Notes under the pieces: model-generated
Databases searched by the model: none
What the model saw: the letters and a program-made list of their open reading frames with translations, nothing else
Told to the model about the DNA's origin: nothing
Program-made: the position numbers and the translations under genes
Origin: Verrucomicrobiia bacterium
GTDB taxonomy: Bacteria; Verrucomicrobiota; Verrucomicrobiia; Limisphaerales; Pedosphaeraceae
Assembly (NCBI GenBank): GCA_036268055.1
Contig: DATAUW010000010.1
Coordinates: forward strand, 1-64,000
Direction: 5' to 3'
Length of the DNA stretch: 64,000 nucleotides
Shown: positions 57,306 through 64,000 of the stretch, in pieces
Numbering within the stretch: the stretch's first letter is position 1
Layout of the letters: every line of letters starts with the position of its first letter

Positions 57306-60236
57306 ATGGCACAAGGTTTCATAAAAATCGGCGGCGCGCGGGAGCACAATCTCAAGAACCTCACCCTCACGATTCCGCGCGATCAGCTCGTGGTGATCAC
57401 CGGCTTGAGCGGCTCAGGAAAATCTTCGCTCGCCTTCGACACGATTTATGCGGAAGGCCAGCGCAAATACGTCGAATCGCTTTCGGCTTACGCCCGCCAG
57501 TTCCTCGACCAAATGCAAAAACCCGAGGTGGATTTCATCGAGGGTTTGTCACCGGCGATTGCCATCGAACAACGCAGTTCCGGCACGAGCCCGCGCTCGA
57601 TCATCGCCACCACCACGGAGATTTACGATTATCTTCGTCTCCTGTTCGCGCACATCGGCCAGGCGCATTGCCCGATCAGCGGCGTGCCCATCGTGGCGCA
57701 AACCACGAGCGATATCGTGGACAGAATTCTCGCGCTGCCGCCCAAGACGCGCGTGATGCTGCTCGCCCCGGTCGTGCGCGAACAAAAGGGAGAATTTCGT
57801 GACGTCGTCGAACGGCTCGGCCGCGAAGGCTTTGTCCGCGCGCGCGTGGATGGCGAATTGGTCGAGCTTGCCAACAACGTCCGCGTGAAGCTCGATCCCA
57901 AGCAGAAACACACCATCGAAGCCGTCGTGGATCGCCTCGTCATTGACGACAAAATCCGCGTGCGTCTTAGCGACTCCGTGGAAACGTCGCTACGCTGGGG
58001 AGAAGGGCGCTTGGTCGCGTTGCATCAGCCGGGCGGGACTGAGCCCTCCAATACTTGGACCGAGACGCTTCATTCCAATCGCAATTATAGTCCCGCCACC
58101 GGCCTCAGCTACGAACCGCTGACGCCCAAACATTTTTCGTTTAATTCACCTGCCGGTGCGTGTCCCGTTTGTCACGGCCTTGGCCAGAAACTGGTGTTCG
58201 ACGAAGGCCTCGTCGTGCCCGATCCGGAGAAATCACTTGAGCAAGGCGCCGTGTTGCCGTGGCGTCGCGGCGGCAAGCGCATGGTTGTTTATTATAAAAG
58301 TCTTTTGCGCGGACTCGCGGAACATTACCAGCAGAATCTGGAGACGCCTTACAAATCGTTACCCGATGATTTCAAGCGCGTGCTCATGTGGGGTTCCGGC
58401 GAAACCGAAGTCGGTTTTTATTTTTCGCGCGCGGGCAAGGTCAGCAAAATATCGCGCCCGTTTGAAGGCGTGGTTCCCAACCTTGAGCGCCTCTATCAGG
58501 AAAGCGAAAGCGAATTCACCCGCAACCGCCTCAAGAGTTTTATGAGCCCGCAATTCTGCGACGCTTGCGGCGGCCAGCGGCTCAAGCCCGAAGTACTTGC
58601 GGTGACGATTGGCGATGCCACTGTGCCCGAGGAATATAAAATTCCCAAATCAAAACCGCCAAATGTTCCCGGCCTTTCCATCATGGAAACGTGTTCGCTT
58701 TCGATCACGGCGGCAGACGAATTTTTTGCCGGACTCAAGCTCAGCGAGTTTCAGCAAAAGATCGCCAATGAGATTATCCGCGAAATCCGCGCACGCCTTG
58801 GCTTCCTGAAAAATGTCGGCCTCGGTTACCTCACCTTGAATCGCGAGAGTGGCACGTTGAGCGGTGGCGAAGCTCAACGCATTCGGCTCGCGACCCAGAT
58901 CGGCGCGGGCCTGGTGGGCGTGCTTTATATTTTGGACGAGCCGAGCATCGGTCTGCATCAGCGCGACAACGAACGCCTTTTGAAAACGCTCGAAGGCCTG
59001 CGAAATCTGGGCAATTCGGTCCTCGTCGTTGAACATGACGAAGACACCATCCGCCGCGCCGATTACATTTTGGATCTCGGTCCCGGCGCGGGCGTGCGCG
59101 GCGGCGAAGTCGTGGCTGCGGGCACACTCACGGAAGTTTTGGCGACACCGCGTTCGCTCACCGCGAAATATCTGACGGGAGAATTAAGCGTCGCCGTGCC
59201 GAAAAAACGCCTCAAGCCCACCGAAGAGCGTGGCTGGCTGGAAGTCCTCGGCGCGCGCGAAAATAATCTGCGAAACATTGACGCCCGCATTCCGCTTGGA
59301 ACGATGACGTGCGTGACCGGCGTGAGTGGTTCAGGCAAGAGCACGCTGGTGGACGATATTTTGCGGCGCGCCTTGTTCCGAAAATTTCATGGCTCGAAAG
59401 AACGCCCGGGTTTGCATCGCGAACTGCGCGGCTTTGAAAATTTGGACAAGGTTATCGTCATTGACCAGACGCCGATTGGCCGCACGCCGCGCAGCAATCC
59501 CGCGACTTACACCGGCATGTTCAATCACATCCGTGATCTGTTTGCGAAATTGCCCGCCGCGCGCATCCGTGGCTACGAAGCCGGCCGTTTCAGTTTCAAC
59601 GTGAAAGGCGGACGTTGCGAGAAGTGCCAGGGCGATGGGTTGATCAAAATCGAAATGCATTTTTTGCCACCGGTGTATGTGACATGCGAGGCGTGCAATG
59701 GCCGCCGTTACAATCGCGAGACTCTGGAGATCAGTTACAAGGGCATGAACATCGCCGACGTGCTCGACATGACCGTGGACGAAGCGGTGAATTTTTTCCG
59801 CGCGGTGCCGCAGATTTATGATCCGTGCCTGACGCTCGCGGACGTGGGGCTCGGCTACATCGGCGTTGGCCAGGCGGCCACGACCTTGAGCGGCGGCGAA
59901 GCGCAACGCATCAAACTCGCGGCGGAACTTACGCGAAAAGCCACGGGCCGCACGCTCTACATTCTCGACGAGCCTACGACCGGCCTGCATTTTCACGACG
60001 TCGCGAAATTGCTCGAAGTCTTGTTCAAATTGCGCGCGTCAGGAAACACGCTCCTGGTCATCGAGCATAATTTGGAAGTGATCAAGACCGCTGATTGGGT
60101 CATTGACCTGGGACCGGAAGGCGGCGCGGGCGGCGGGCGCATCGTGGCGCAAGGCACGCCCGAGGACGTGGCGCGTTGCGCGGAAAGTTATACTGGCCAA
60201 TATTTGAGTCGTATGTTGCCGGGGATTGTTGGATAA
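57306..60236 (+). CDS. uvrA: Excinuclease ABC subunit A
   Basis: 976-residue DNA-damage recognition ATPase of nucleotide excision repair. Two ABC modules are intact: Walker [21 protein letters not shown] and [10 protein letters not shown]; signatures [19 protein letters not shown] and [20 protein letters not shown]; Walker [16 protein letters not shown] and [15 protein letters not shown]. The C-terminal zinc finger ([10 protein letters not shown] ... CEACNGRRY) is complete. The first zinc finger has only the second cysteine pair (GACPVCHG); the segment where the first pair should be, about 20 residues earlier, has none. ATG 57306 has a weak ribosome binding site. No LexA-type operator was recognised. 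Confidence 0.97.
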   Translation: MAQGFIKIGGAREHNLKNLTLTIPRDQLVVITGLSGSGKSSLAFDTIYAEGQRKYVESLSAYARQFLDQMQKPEVDFIEGLSPAIAIEQRSSGTSPRSIIATTTEIYDYLRLLFAHIGQAHCPISGVPIVAQTTSDIVDRILALPPKTRVMLLAPVVREQKGEFRDVVERLGREGFVRARVDGELVELANNVRVKLDPKQKHTIEAVVDRLVIDDKIRVRLSDSVETSLRWGEGRLVALHQPGGTEPSNTWTETLHSNRNYSPATGLSYEPLTPKHFSFNSPAGACPVCHGLGQKLVFDEGLVVPDPEKSLEQGAVLPWRRGGKRMVVYYKSLLRGLAEHYQQNLETPYKSLPDDFKRVLMWGSGETEVGFYFSRAGKVSKISRPFEGVVPNLERLYQESESEFTRNRLKSFMSPQFCDACGGQRLKPEVLAVTIGDATVPEEYKIPKSKPPNVPGLSIMETCSLSITAADEFFAGLKLSEFQQKIANEIIREIRARLGFLKNVGLGYLTLNRESGTLSGGEAQRIRLATQIGAGLVGVLYILDEPSIGLHQRDNERLLKTLEGLRNLGNSVLVVEHDEDTIRRADYILDLGPGAGVRGGEVVAAGTLTEVLATPRSLTAKYLTGELSVAVPKKRLKPTEERGWLEVLGARENNLRNIDARIPLGTMTCVTGVSGSGKSTLVDDILRRALFRKFHGSKERPGLHRELRGFENLDKVIVIDQTPIGRTPRSNPATYTGMFNHIRDLFAKLPAARIRGYEAGRFSFNVKGGRCEKCQGDGLIKIEMHFLPPVYVTCEACNGRRYNRETLEISYKGMNIADVLDMTVDEAVNFFRAVPQIYDPCLTLADVGLGYIGVGQAATTLSGGEAQRIKLAAELTRKATGRTLYILDEPTTGLHFHDVAKLLEVLFKLRASGNTLLVIEHNLEVIKTADWVIDLGPEGGAGGGRIVAQGTPEDVARCAESYTGQYLSRMLPGIVG

Positions 60237-60303
60237 ATATTTTGTGAAGCCGGATTTCCATAACTTCAAATTCACGCGCCCGGCCGGCGAATTTTTTTCG
60301 CCG

Positions 60304-62955
60304 ATGGCCATGCGTCTGCTCGTGATATTATTTATCGCGCTGGCCAGCCTTCCCGCGGTGGCCGCAAGTTCAACTGAAAAACGCGCATGGGAAGCGGACC
60401 TGAAACATTTTGAAGACGCCAAGTCGCCATTGCTGTGGGCGATGGTCGAGACAAATTTTTCGCAGTTCATCAAAAAATTTCCCGACTCGGAACATTACGC
60501 GGACGCAGTGGTATTTGAATCGCGCGCGCTTTATGAACAAGGCAAATACGACGCCGTGATCTCGTTGCTGTCCTCGCAAACCAATCGCGGAAGCGGGGTA
60601 GCCGACCAGTTTGATTATTGGACGGCCAAGTCCTACGCGAAGAAACAAAATTATCAGCAGTCGGCGGACACCTTCGCAAGGCTCGTGCGGGAAAATCCGA
60701 ATTCACCGCTTCGGCTCGAGGCGATTTTTCGCGAGGCCGAGGCACACGCAAAACTGGAATCCTGGCCGAAGGTGATCGAAGAACTGCGTGAGCCGTCCAG
60801 CTTGTTTCAACAATTTGCCCGCACGAACCAGAGCGACGAATTAGTCGTGAGCGGATTATTGCTGTTGAGCGAAGCCGAGCTGGCGCAAAAAGATTACGCC
60901 GCCGCCGGCAAAACTTTGCAGGGTATCGCCACGGAACATTTGCGGCCGGAGCTGGAATGGGAGCGGCAATTTCTTTTGTGCCGCGTGCAGATGGCCGATG
61001 GCCAGGCGCAAGCGGCGCTGGAAGCGAGCACAAATTTGCTGATGGTGGCGGAGGCGGCCAACCGGCCCGAACTCAAAGCCAAGAGTTTTTTCCTGCAAGG
61101 CCAGATCCATGAGCAACTCGACGACATGCCGTCCGCCGTGCGCAGTTACGAAATCAATTTGACGAATGATCTGCCCGCGGTACGGCGACAGGCGCTGTTG
61201 CGGATCGTAGACTTGAACCTGCGCCAAAACCAGACGGCGGATGCCGCGCAAAAACTCAGTGATTTTTTGAAAGACAATCCCAAGACCGCGGATTTTGAAC
61301 TGCTGGTGCTCGGTGAATTGCGGTTGAAGGAATATTTTCAGCCGACCAATAACGCGAGTGTCATAAATCCGTTGCAATCCGCCGAAACAAATTTTGAAAC
61401 CATCATTCGAAATTTTCCCAATAGTGAATATTTAGGGAAAGCCGAGTTGAATCTCGCTTGGTGTTTGGATGCCCAGGGCCGCACCGCGGAAAGCCAGGCG
61501 GCGTTCGGACGCGCGGGTGATTTGCTGCCATTTTCCGAGGATCAGGCCGTCGCGCGGTTCAAGCTCGCGGACACGCTCTATCAGCAAAAAGATTTTTCCG
61601 GCGCCGTGGCGAACTATCGCCTGGTGATTGAGAAATACGATTCGCTTCCCGCCGTCAAAAACGAATTGTTCGAGCCCGCGCTTTATCAAATGGTGCAGGC
61701 GAGTCTTTCGCAGAGCAATCTCGCCGTCGCGACCGAGGCGATGAATAAAATGCTCGAGTTATTTCCCAACGGCTCGCTTGCGGACGACAGCCTTCTGCTG
61801 GTGGGCCAGGCCGAGACACCGGCCAAGGCGCGCGAACTTTTTTCCCGCTTCCTCACGCAATATCCCAACTCCGATTTGCTGCCCGAAATGAAACTTGCCA
61901 TGGCCCGCACTTATGAATCCGAAGCCAACTGGATGGAGGCGATCAACCTGTACGACAAGTGGGTGCAGACTTACACGAACGATCCGGCGCTGCCGCGCGC
62001 GGAATTTTCCCGGGCGTCGGCAAATTATCGCGCGGCACTGGCCGCGAATACGCCCGAGACGAATGCGTTTTATTTATTCACGAGTTTCGTGACGCAGTTT
62101 GCGACTAACCCTGTGGCCTTGAGCAATGATCTGCCGGCGCGCGCGCAGCATTGGGTCGGTGATTATTACTGGCGGCAGGAGGATTTTCAAAAAGCGGAAT
62201 TGAGCTACAAGGAAATCTTCAGCGATTGGCCGAAGTCCAGCCTCGCGCTCGAGGCGCGCATGATGGCCGGACGCGCCGCGCTGGCCAACCAGAGTCCACA
62301 AGCGGCGATTTCCTATTTCACAAACCTCATCAGCCTGTCGAATTGCCCGCCCACCGTCATCGCGCAGGCCTTGTTCGCGAGTGGTGATGCCGCGCTGGCG
62401 CTGCCTCCGGCAACCACTCCCGGGAAATACCAGAACGCCATTTATTTTTTCCGCCTGGTCGTGGACACTTATACGAACACCCCGATCGCTATTCGCGCAT
62501 GGGGTCGGTTGGGTGATTGTTATTTCGCGCTGCCGGAAAATCAGATGTCGCAATACGAAACCGCCAGCAACGCCTTCACGCTTATCATCAACGCGAACGC
62601 CGCGCTGGCGGACGCCACCACGCGCAGCATGGCGGAAATCCGGCTCGGGCAAACCTTGGAAGCAATGTCGCGCCTGCCCGGAGCCGCCGATCCCAAGGGA
62701 CTGACCTTGCAGGCATTGAAACATTTTATGAACGTGCTTTACGGGAGCAATTTGCGGGACACCGAACAAGCCGATTTGATTTGGGTGAAAGAAGCGGGGC
62801 TGGATGCCGGCAAACTTGCCGAAGACCTGGGCGAGAACGCGCAAGCGGTACAATTTTATGAGCGATTGATTTCCATCGCGCCGCCGTTGCGGGCGACACT
62901 CGAGAAAAAAATCGCGAAGTTGCAGGAAAGCCAAAGTGCATCCGCAAAGAATTGA
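60304..62955 (+). CDS. Exported TPR-repeat protein
   Basis: 883-residue exported protein. ATG 60304 (or ATG 60310) gives a signal peptide RLLVILFIALASLPAVAA; the longer TTG frame from 60226 overlaps uvrA and has none. The mature part is a chain of TPR-like helical pairs, for example ADAVVFESRALYEQGKYDAV, then QSADTFARLVRENPNSPLRL and KAELSYKEIFSDWPKSSLAL, with some units like the outer-membrane assembly lipoprotein BamD/YbgF. No lipobox. It starts 67 bases after uvrA and may be co-transcribed. A periplasmic scaffold role is likely; the partner is unknown. Confidence 0.82.
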   Translation: MAMRLLVILFIALASLPAVAASSTEKRAWEADLKHFEDAKSPLLWAMVETNFSQFIKKFPDSEHYADAVVFESRALYEQGKYDAVISLLSSQTNRGSGVADQFDYWTAKSYAKKQNYQQSADTFARLVRENPNSPLRLEAIFREAEAHAKLESWPKVIEELREPSSLFQQFARTNQSDELVVSGLLLLSEAELAQKDYAAAGKTLQGIATEHLRPELEWERQFLLCRVQMADGQAQAALEASTNLLMVAEAANRPELKAKSFFLQGQIHEQLDDMPSAVRSYEINLTNDLPAVRRQALLRIVDLNLRQNQTADAAQKLSDFLKDNPKTADFELLVLGELRLKEYFQPTNNASVINPLQSAETNFETIIRNFPNSEYLGKAELNLAWCLDAQGRTAESQAAFGRAGDLLPFSEDQAVARFKLADTLYQQKDFSGAVANYRLVIEKYDSLPAVKNELFEPALYQMVQASLSQSNLAVATEAMNKMLELFPNGSLADDSLLLVGQAETPAKARELFSRFLTQYPNSDLLPEMKLAMARTYESEANWMEAINLYDKWVQTYTNDPALPRAEFSRASANYRAALAANTPETNAFYLFTSFVTQFATNPVALSNDLPARAQHWVGDYYWRQEDFQKAELSYKEIFSDWPKSSLALEARMMAGRAALANQSPQAAISYFTNLISLSNCPPTVIAQALFASGDAALALPPATTPGKYQNAIYFFRLVVDTYTNTPIAIRAWGRLGDCYFALPENQMSQYETASNAFTLIINANAALADATTRSMAEIRLGQTLEAMSRLPGAADPKGLTLQALKHFMNVLYGSNLRDTEQADLIWVKEAGLDAGKLAEDLGENAQAVQFYERLISIAPPLRATLEKKIAKLQESQSASAKN

Positions 62956-62995
62956 TTTGGATCAGCAAATTATTTTAAAAAAGATTTTCCGCAGT

Positions 62996-63024
62996 TTGAC
63001 ACGAAAGTTTAAAGCGGTTAGAAT
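62996..63024 (+). promoter_or_regulatory. Sigma-70 promoter of the Fe-S carrier gene
   Basis: A perfect TTGACA (62996-63001) and TAGAAT (63019-63024) with a 17-base spacer, 18 bases before the ATG at 63043. It is one of the best vegetative promoters in the window. Confidence 0.75.
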
Positions 63025-63042
63025 TCATCCAGAGAGTCAAAC

Positions 63043-63393
63043 ATGAGCGCAGCCACTCCAACCGAATCAGTCATTAACCTCACAGAAAGTGCGGCCGGAC
63101 AAATCCGGCATCTGGTCGAAAGTAACTCGGAAAACACCGGAAAACATCTGCGCGTTTATGTGGAGCAGGGCGGCTGCTCGGGCAAGCAATACGGCATGGT
63201 CTTCGATGAAAAGCGCCCCGAAGATTTATTTGTGGAAATGCACGGTGTGACCGTGCTGGTGGATCCAGTTAGCGCTGGTCATATCCAGGGCTCCATTCTT
63301 GATTTCAACGACGGGCTCAACGCTTCCGGTTTCAAGATCACAAACCCGAATGCCCGTCAAAGTTGCGGTTGCGGAAAATCCTTTGAGGCCTGA
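63043..63393 (+). CDS. erpA: IscA/ErpA/HesB-family iron-sulfur cluster carrier
   Basis: 116-residue A-type Fe-S carrier that receives a cluster from the scaffold and delivers it to apoproteins. The three conserved cysteines are present, one in YVEQGGCSGKQYG and two in QSCGCGKSF at the C-terminus. The fold signature VLVDPVSAGHIQGSILDFND is also present. The length is that of ErpA/IscA. It is monocistronic: a strong promoter upstream and a terminator 28 bases downstream. It cannot be told from sequence whether it acts as ErpA or IscA. Confidence 0.92.
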   Translation: MSAATPTESVINLTESAAGQIRHLVESNSENTGKHLRVYVEQGGCSGKQYGMVFDEKRPEDLFVEMHGVTVLVDPVSAGHIQGSILDFNDGLNASGFKITNPNARQSCGCGKSFEA

Positions 63394-63421
63394 CCGGGAA
63401 TTGTCCCGCAGGCTGTACAAC

Positions 63422-63453
63422 GCCGTCTCGTGCGATGCGAGACGGCTTTTTTT
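63422..63453 (+). terminator. Rho-independent terminator
   Basis: GCCGTCTCG-tgcgatg-CGAGACGGC forms a 9-bp stem followed by TTTTTTT. It closes the Fe-S carrier gene. Confidence 0.93.
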
Positions 63454-63528
63454 GCCCGCTTTTCGAGAAACGCTCGCCGGTTAAAATCAAAAAAATCCCA
63501 GCGGAGTTTTAATTGAAATACGCGGCTT

Positions 63529-63549
63529 CGCTCGAATAGGATTCGAGCG
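63529..63549 (+). promoter_or_regulatory. Hairpin covering the ribosome binding site of the glycosidase gene
   Basis: CGCTCGAAT-agg-ATTCGAGCG is a perfect 9-bp inverted repeat. The Shine-Dalgarno-like AGG lies in the loop, and the first base of the GTG start codon is the last base of the stem. This could restrict translation until the structure is opened. It may be chance. Confidence 0.4.
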
Positions 63550-64000
63550 TGAAAACCCTCTCCCTCGTCTCGCTTATCGTTTGCGGCTTTGCCGCCAGCG
63601 CATTTTCCAGTGATTTGACCTTGTGGTATTCCCAGCCGGTGGGTTCGGTGGTCAGCACTATATTGACCACGAACCAGGGACAACCGGTGTTAAACATGGG
63701 TGGCGGCAAGGCTTCGTCTTTCATCAATGAGGCGCTGCCGATTGGAAATGGCCGTCTTGGCGCGTTGATCGCGGGCGGCACAGCGCGCGAACGGGTCGTG
63801 CTCGATGAAGACAGCTTGTGGACCGGCGACGAAAATCCCAGCGGCAATTACGACACGATGGGCGCTTATCAGATGCTCGCGAATCTGATCATTGATTTGC
63901 CCAGACACCAGGACGCCCTCGAATATCGCCGTGACCTGGACATCGGCGATGCCGTCGCGCATGTGAGTTACATATCGGGCGGAATAAGATTCACGCGCGA
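63549..64000 (+). CDS. GH95-like glycoside hydrolase (alpha-L-fucosidase family), N-terminal part
   Basis: Partial gene running off the window; 150 codons are visible. The GTG at 63549 gives the signal peptide KTLSLVSLIVCGFAASAFSS. The mature start has DLTLWYSQPVG, and after an insert EALPIGNGRLGALIAGG, then ERVVLDEDSLWTGDENPSG. These are the opening motifs of family GH95 (1,2-alpha-L-fucosidase and related L-galactosidases) and its N-terminal beta-sandwich. The catalytic residues lie beyond the window. Probably secreted and used to trim fucose-containing polysaccharide, possibly algal or plant glycans. Confidence 0.85.
   Translation, partial: MKTLSLVSLIVCGFAASAFSSDLTLWYSQPVGSVVSTILTTNQGQPVLNMGGGKASSFINEALPIGNGRLGALIAGGTARERVVLDEDSLWTGDENPSGNYDTMGAYQMLANLIIDLPRHQDALEYRRDLDIGDAVAHVSYISGGIRFTR

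Overview
The window is a 64 kb chromosomal segment of a Gram-negative bacterium, most likely a member of Verrucomicrobiota (Pedosphaeraceae/Limisphaerales-like). The indicators are an exosortase with PEP-CTERM-type targets, a four-gene 'Verru_Chthon' pseudopilin cassette, a Gloeo/Verruco tandem-repeat secreted protein, very large Asn/Thr/Gly-rich exported proteins, frequent lack of Shine-Dalgarno sequences, and families of short dispersed intergenic repeats. No tRNA, rRNA, CRISPR array or intact insertion sequence was seen.

Region 1 (1-14.5 kb, all + strand) is an exopolysaccharide/exosortase locus: the end of one glycosyltransferase, three complete glycosyltransferases, a DUF1919 protein, a SIS-domain sugar isomerase homologue, a UDP-sugar dehydrogenase, an outer-membrane beta-barrel, an exosortase, a PrsT-like TPR lipoprotein and a DegT-type sugar aminotransferase, closed by a strong terminator. 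A 1.1 kb block of repeats splits the early glycosyltransferases. Region 2 (14.5-17.1 kb) holds two paralogous exosortase targets with a PDGG-type C-terminal signal. Each is preceded by a near-identical sigma-54 promoter and by the same 16-bp box at almost the same distance. Region 3 (17-23.3 kb) has an S1/P1 nuclease with an extra OB-like domain, the repeat protein and a leftward rmlA-reductase-rmlB operon. Region 4 (23.6-28.8 kb) has the PrsK/PrsR two-component pair, whose sigma-54 activator PrsR is the obvious candidate regulator of region 2. It also has two classical PEP-CTERM proteins separated by a duplicated fragment of the prsR 3' end.

Region 5 (29-45 kb) is a type IV pilus/type II secretion block: two PilB/GspE-type ATPases, PilT, PilC, then two toxin-antitoxin modules (the first with a frameshifted PIN toxin), then six prepilin-like genes. 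The last four overlap start-to-stop and form the Verru_Chthon cassette, ending in a 1280-residue PilX/GspK-like protein. Region 6 (45-57 kb) has two giant secreted proteins facing each other: a 2474-residue subtilisin-like protease and a 1366-residue NHL-repeat protein. Between them lies an inverted copy of the composite repeat seen at 2 kb. Region 7 (57-64 kb) is housekeeping: uvrA, a large TPR protein, an IscA/ErpA-type Fe-S carrier and the start of a GH95-like glycosidase.

Taken together, the segment encodes synthesis of a surface polysaccharide, a regulated set of proteins sorted to the cell envelope, and a pilus/pseudopilus apparatus, plus large secreted enzymes and beta-propeller proteins. 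All functional assignments come from reading motifs by eye; no database search was run.
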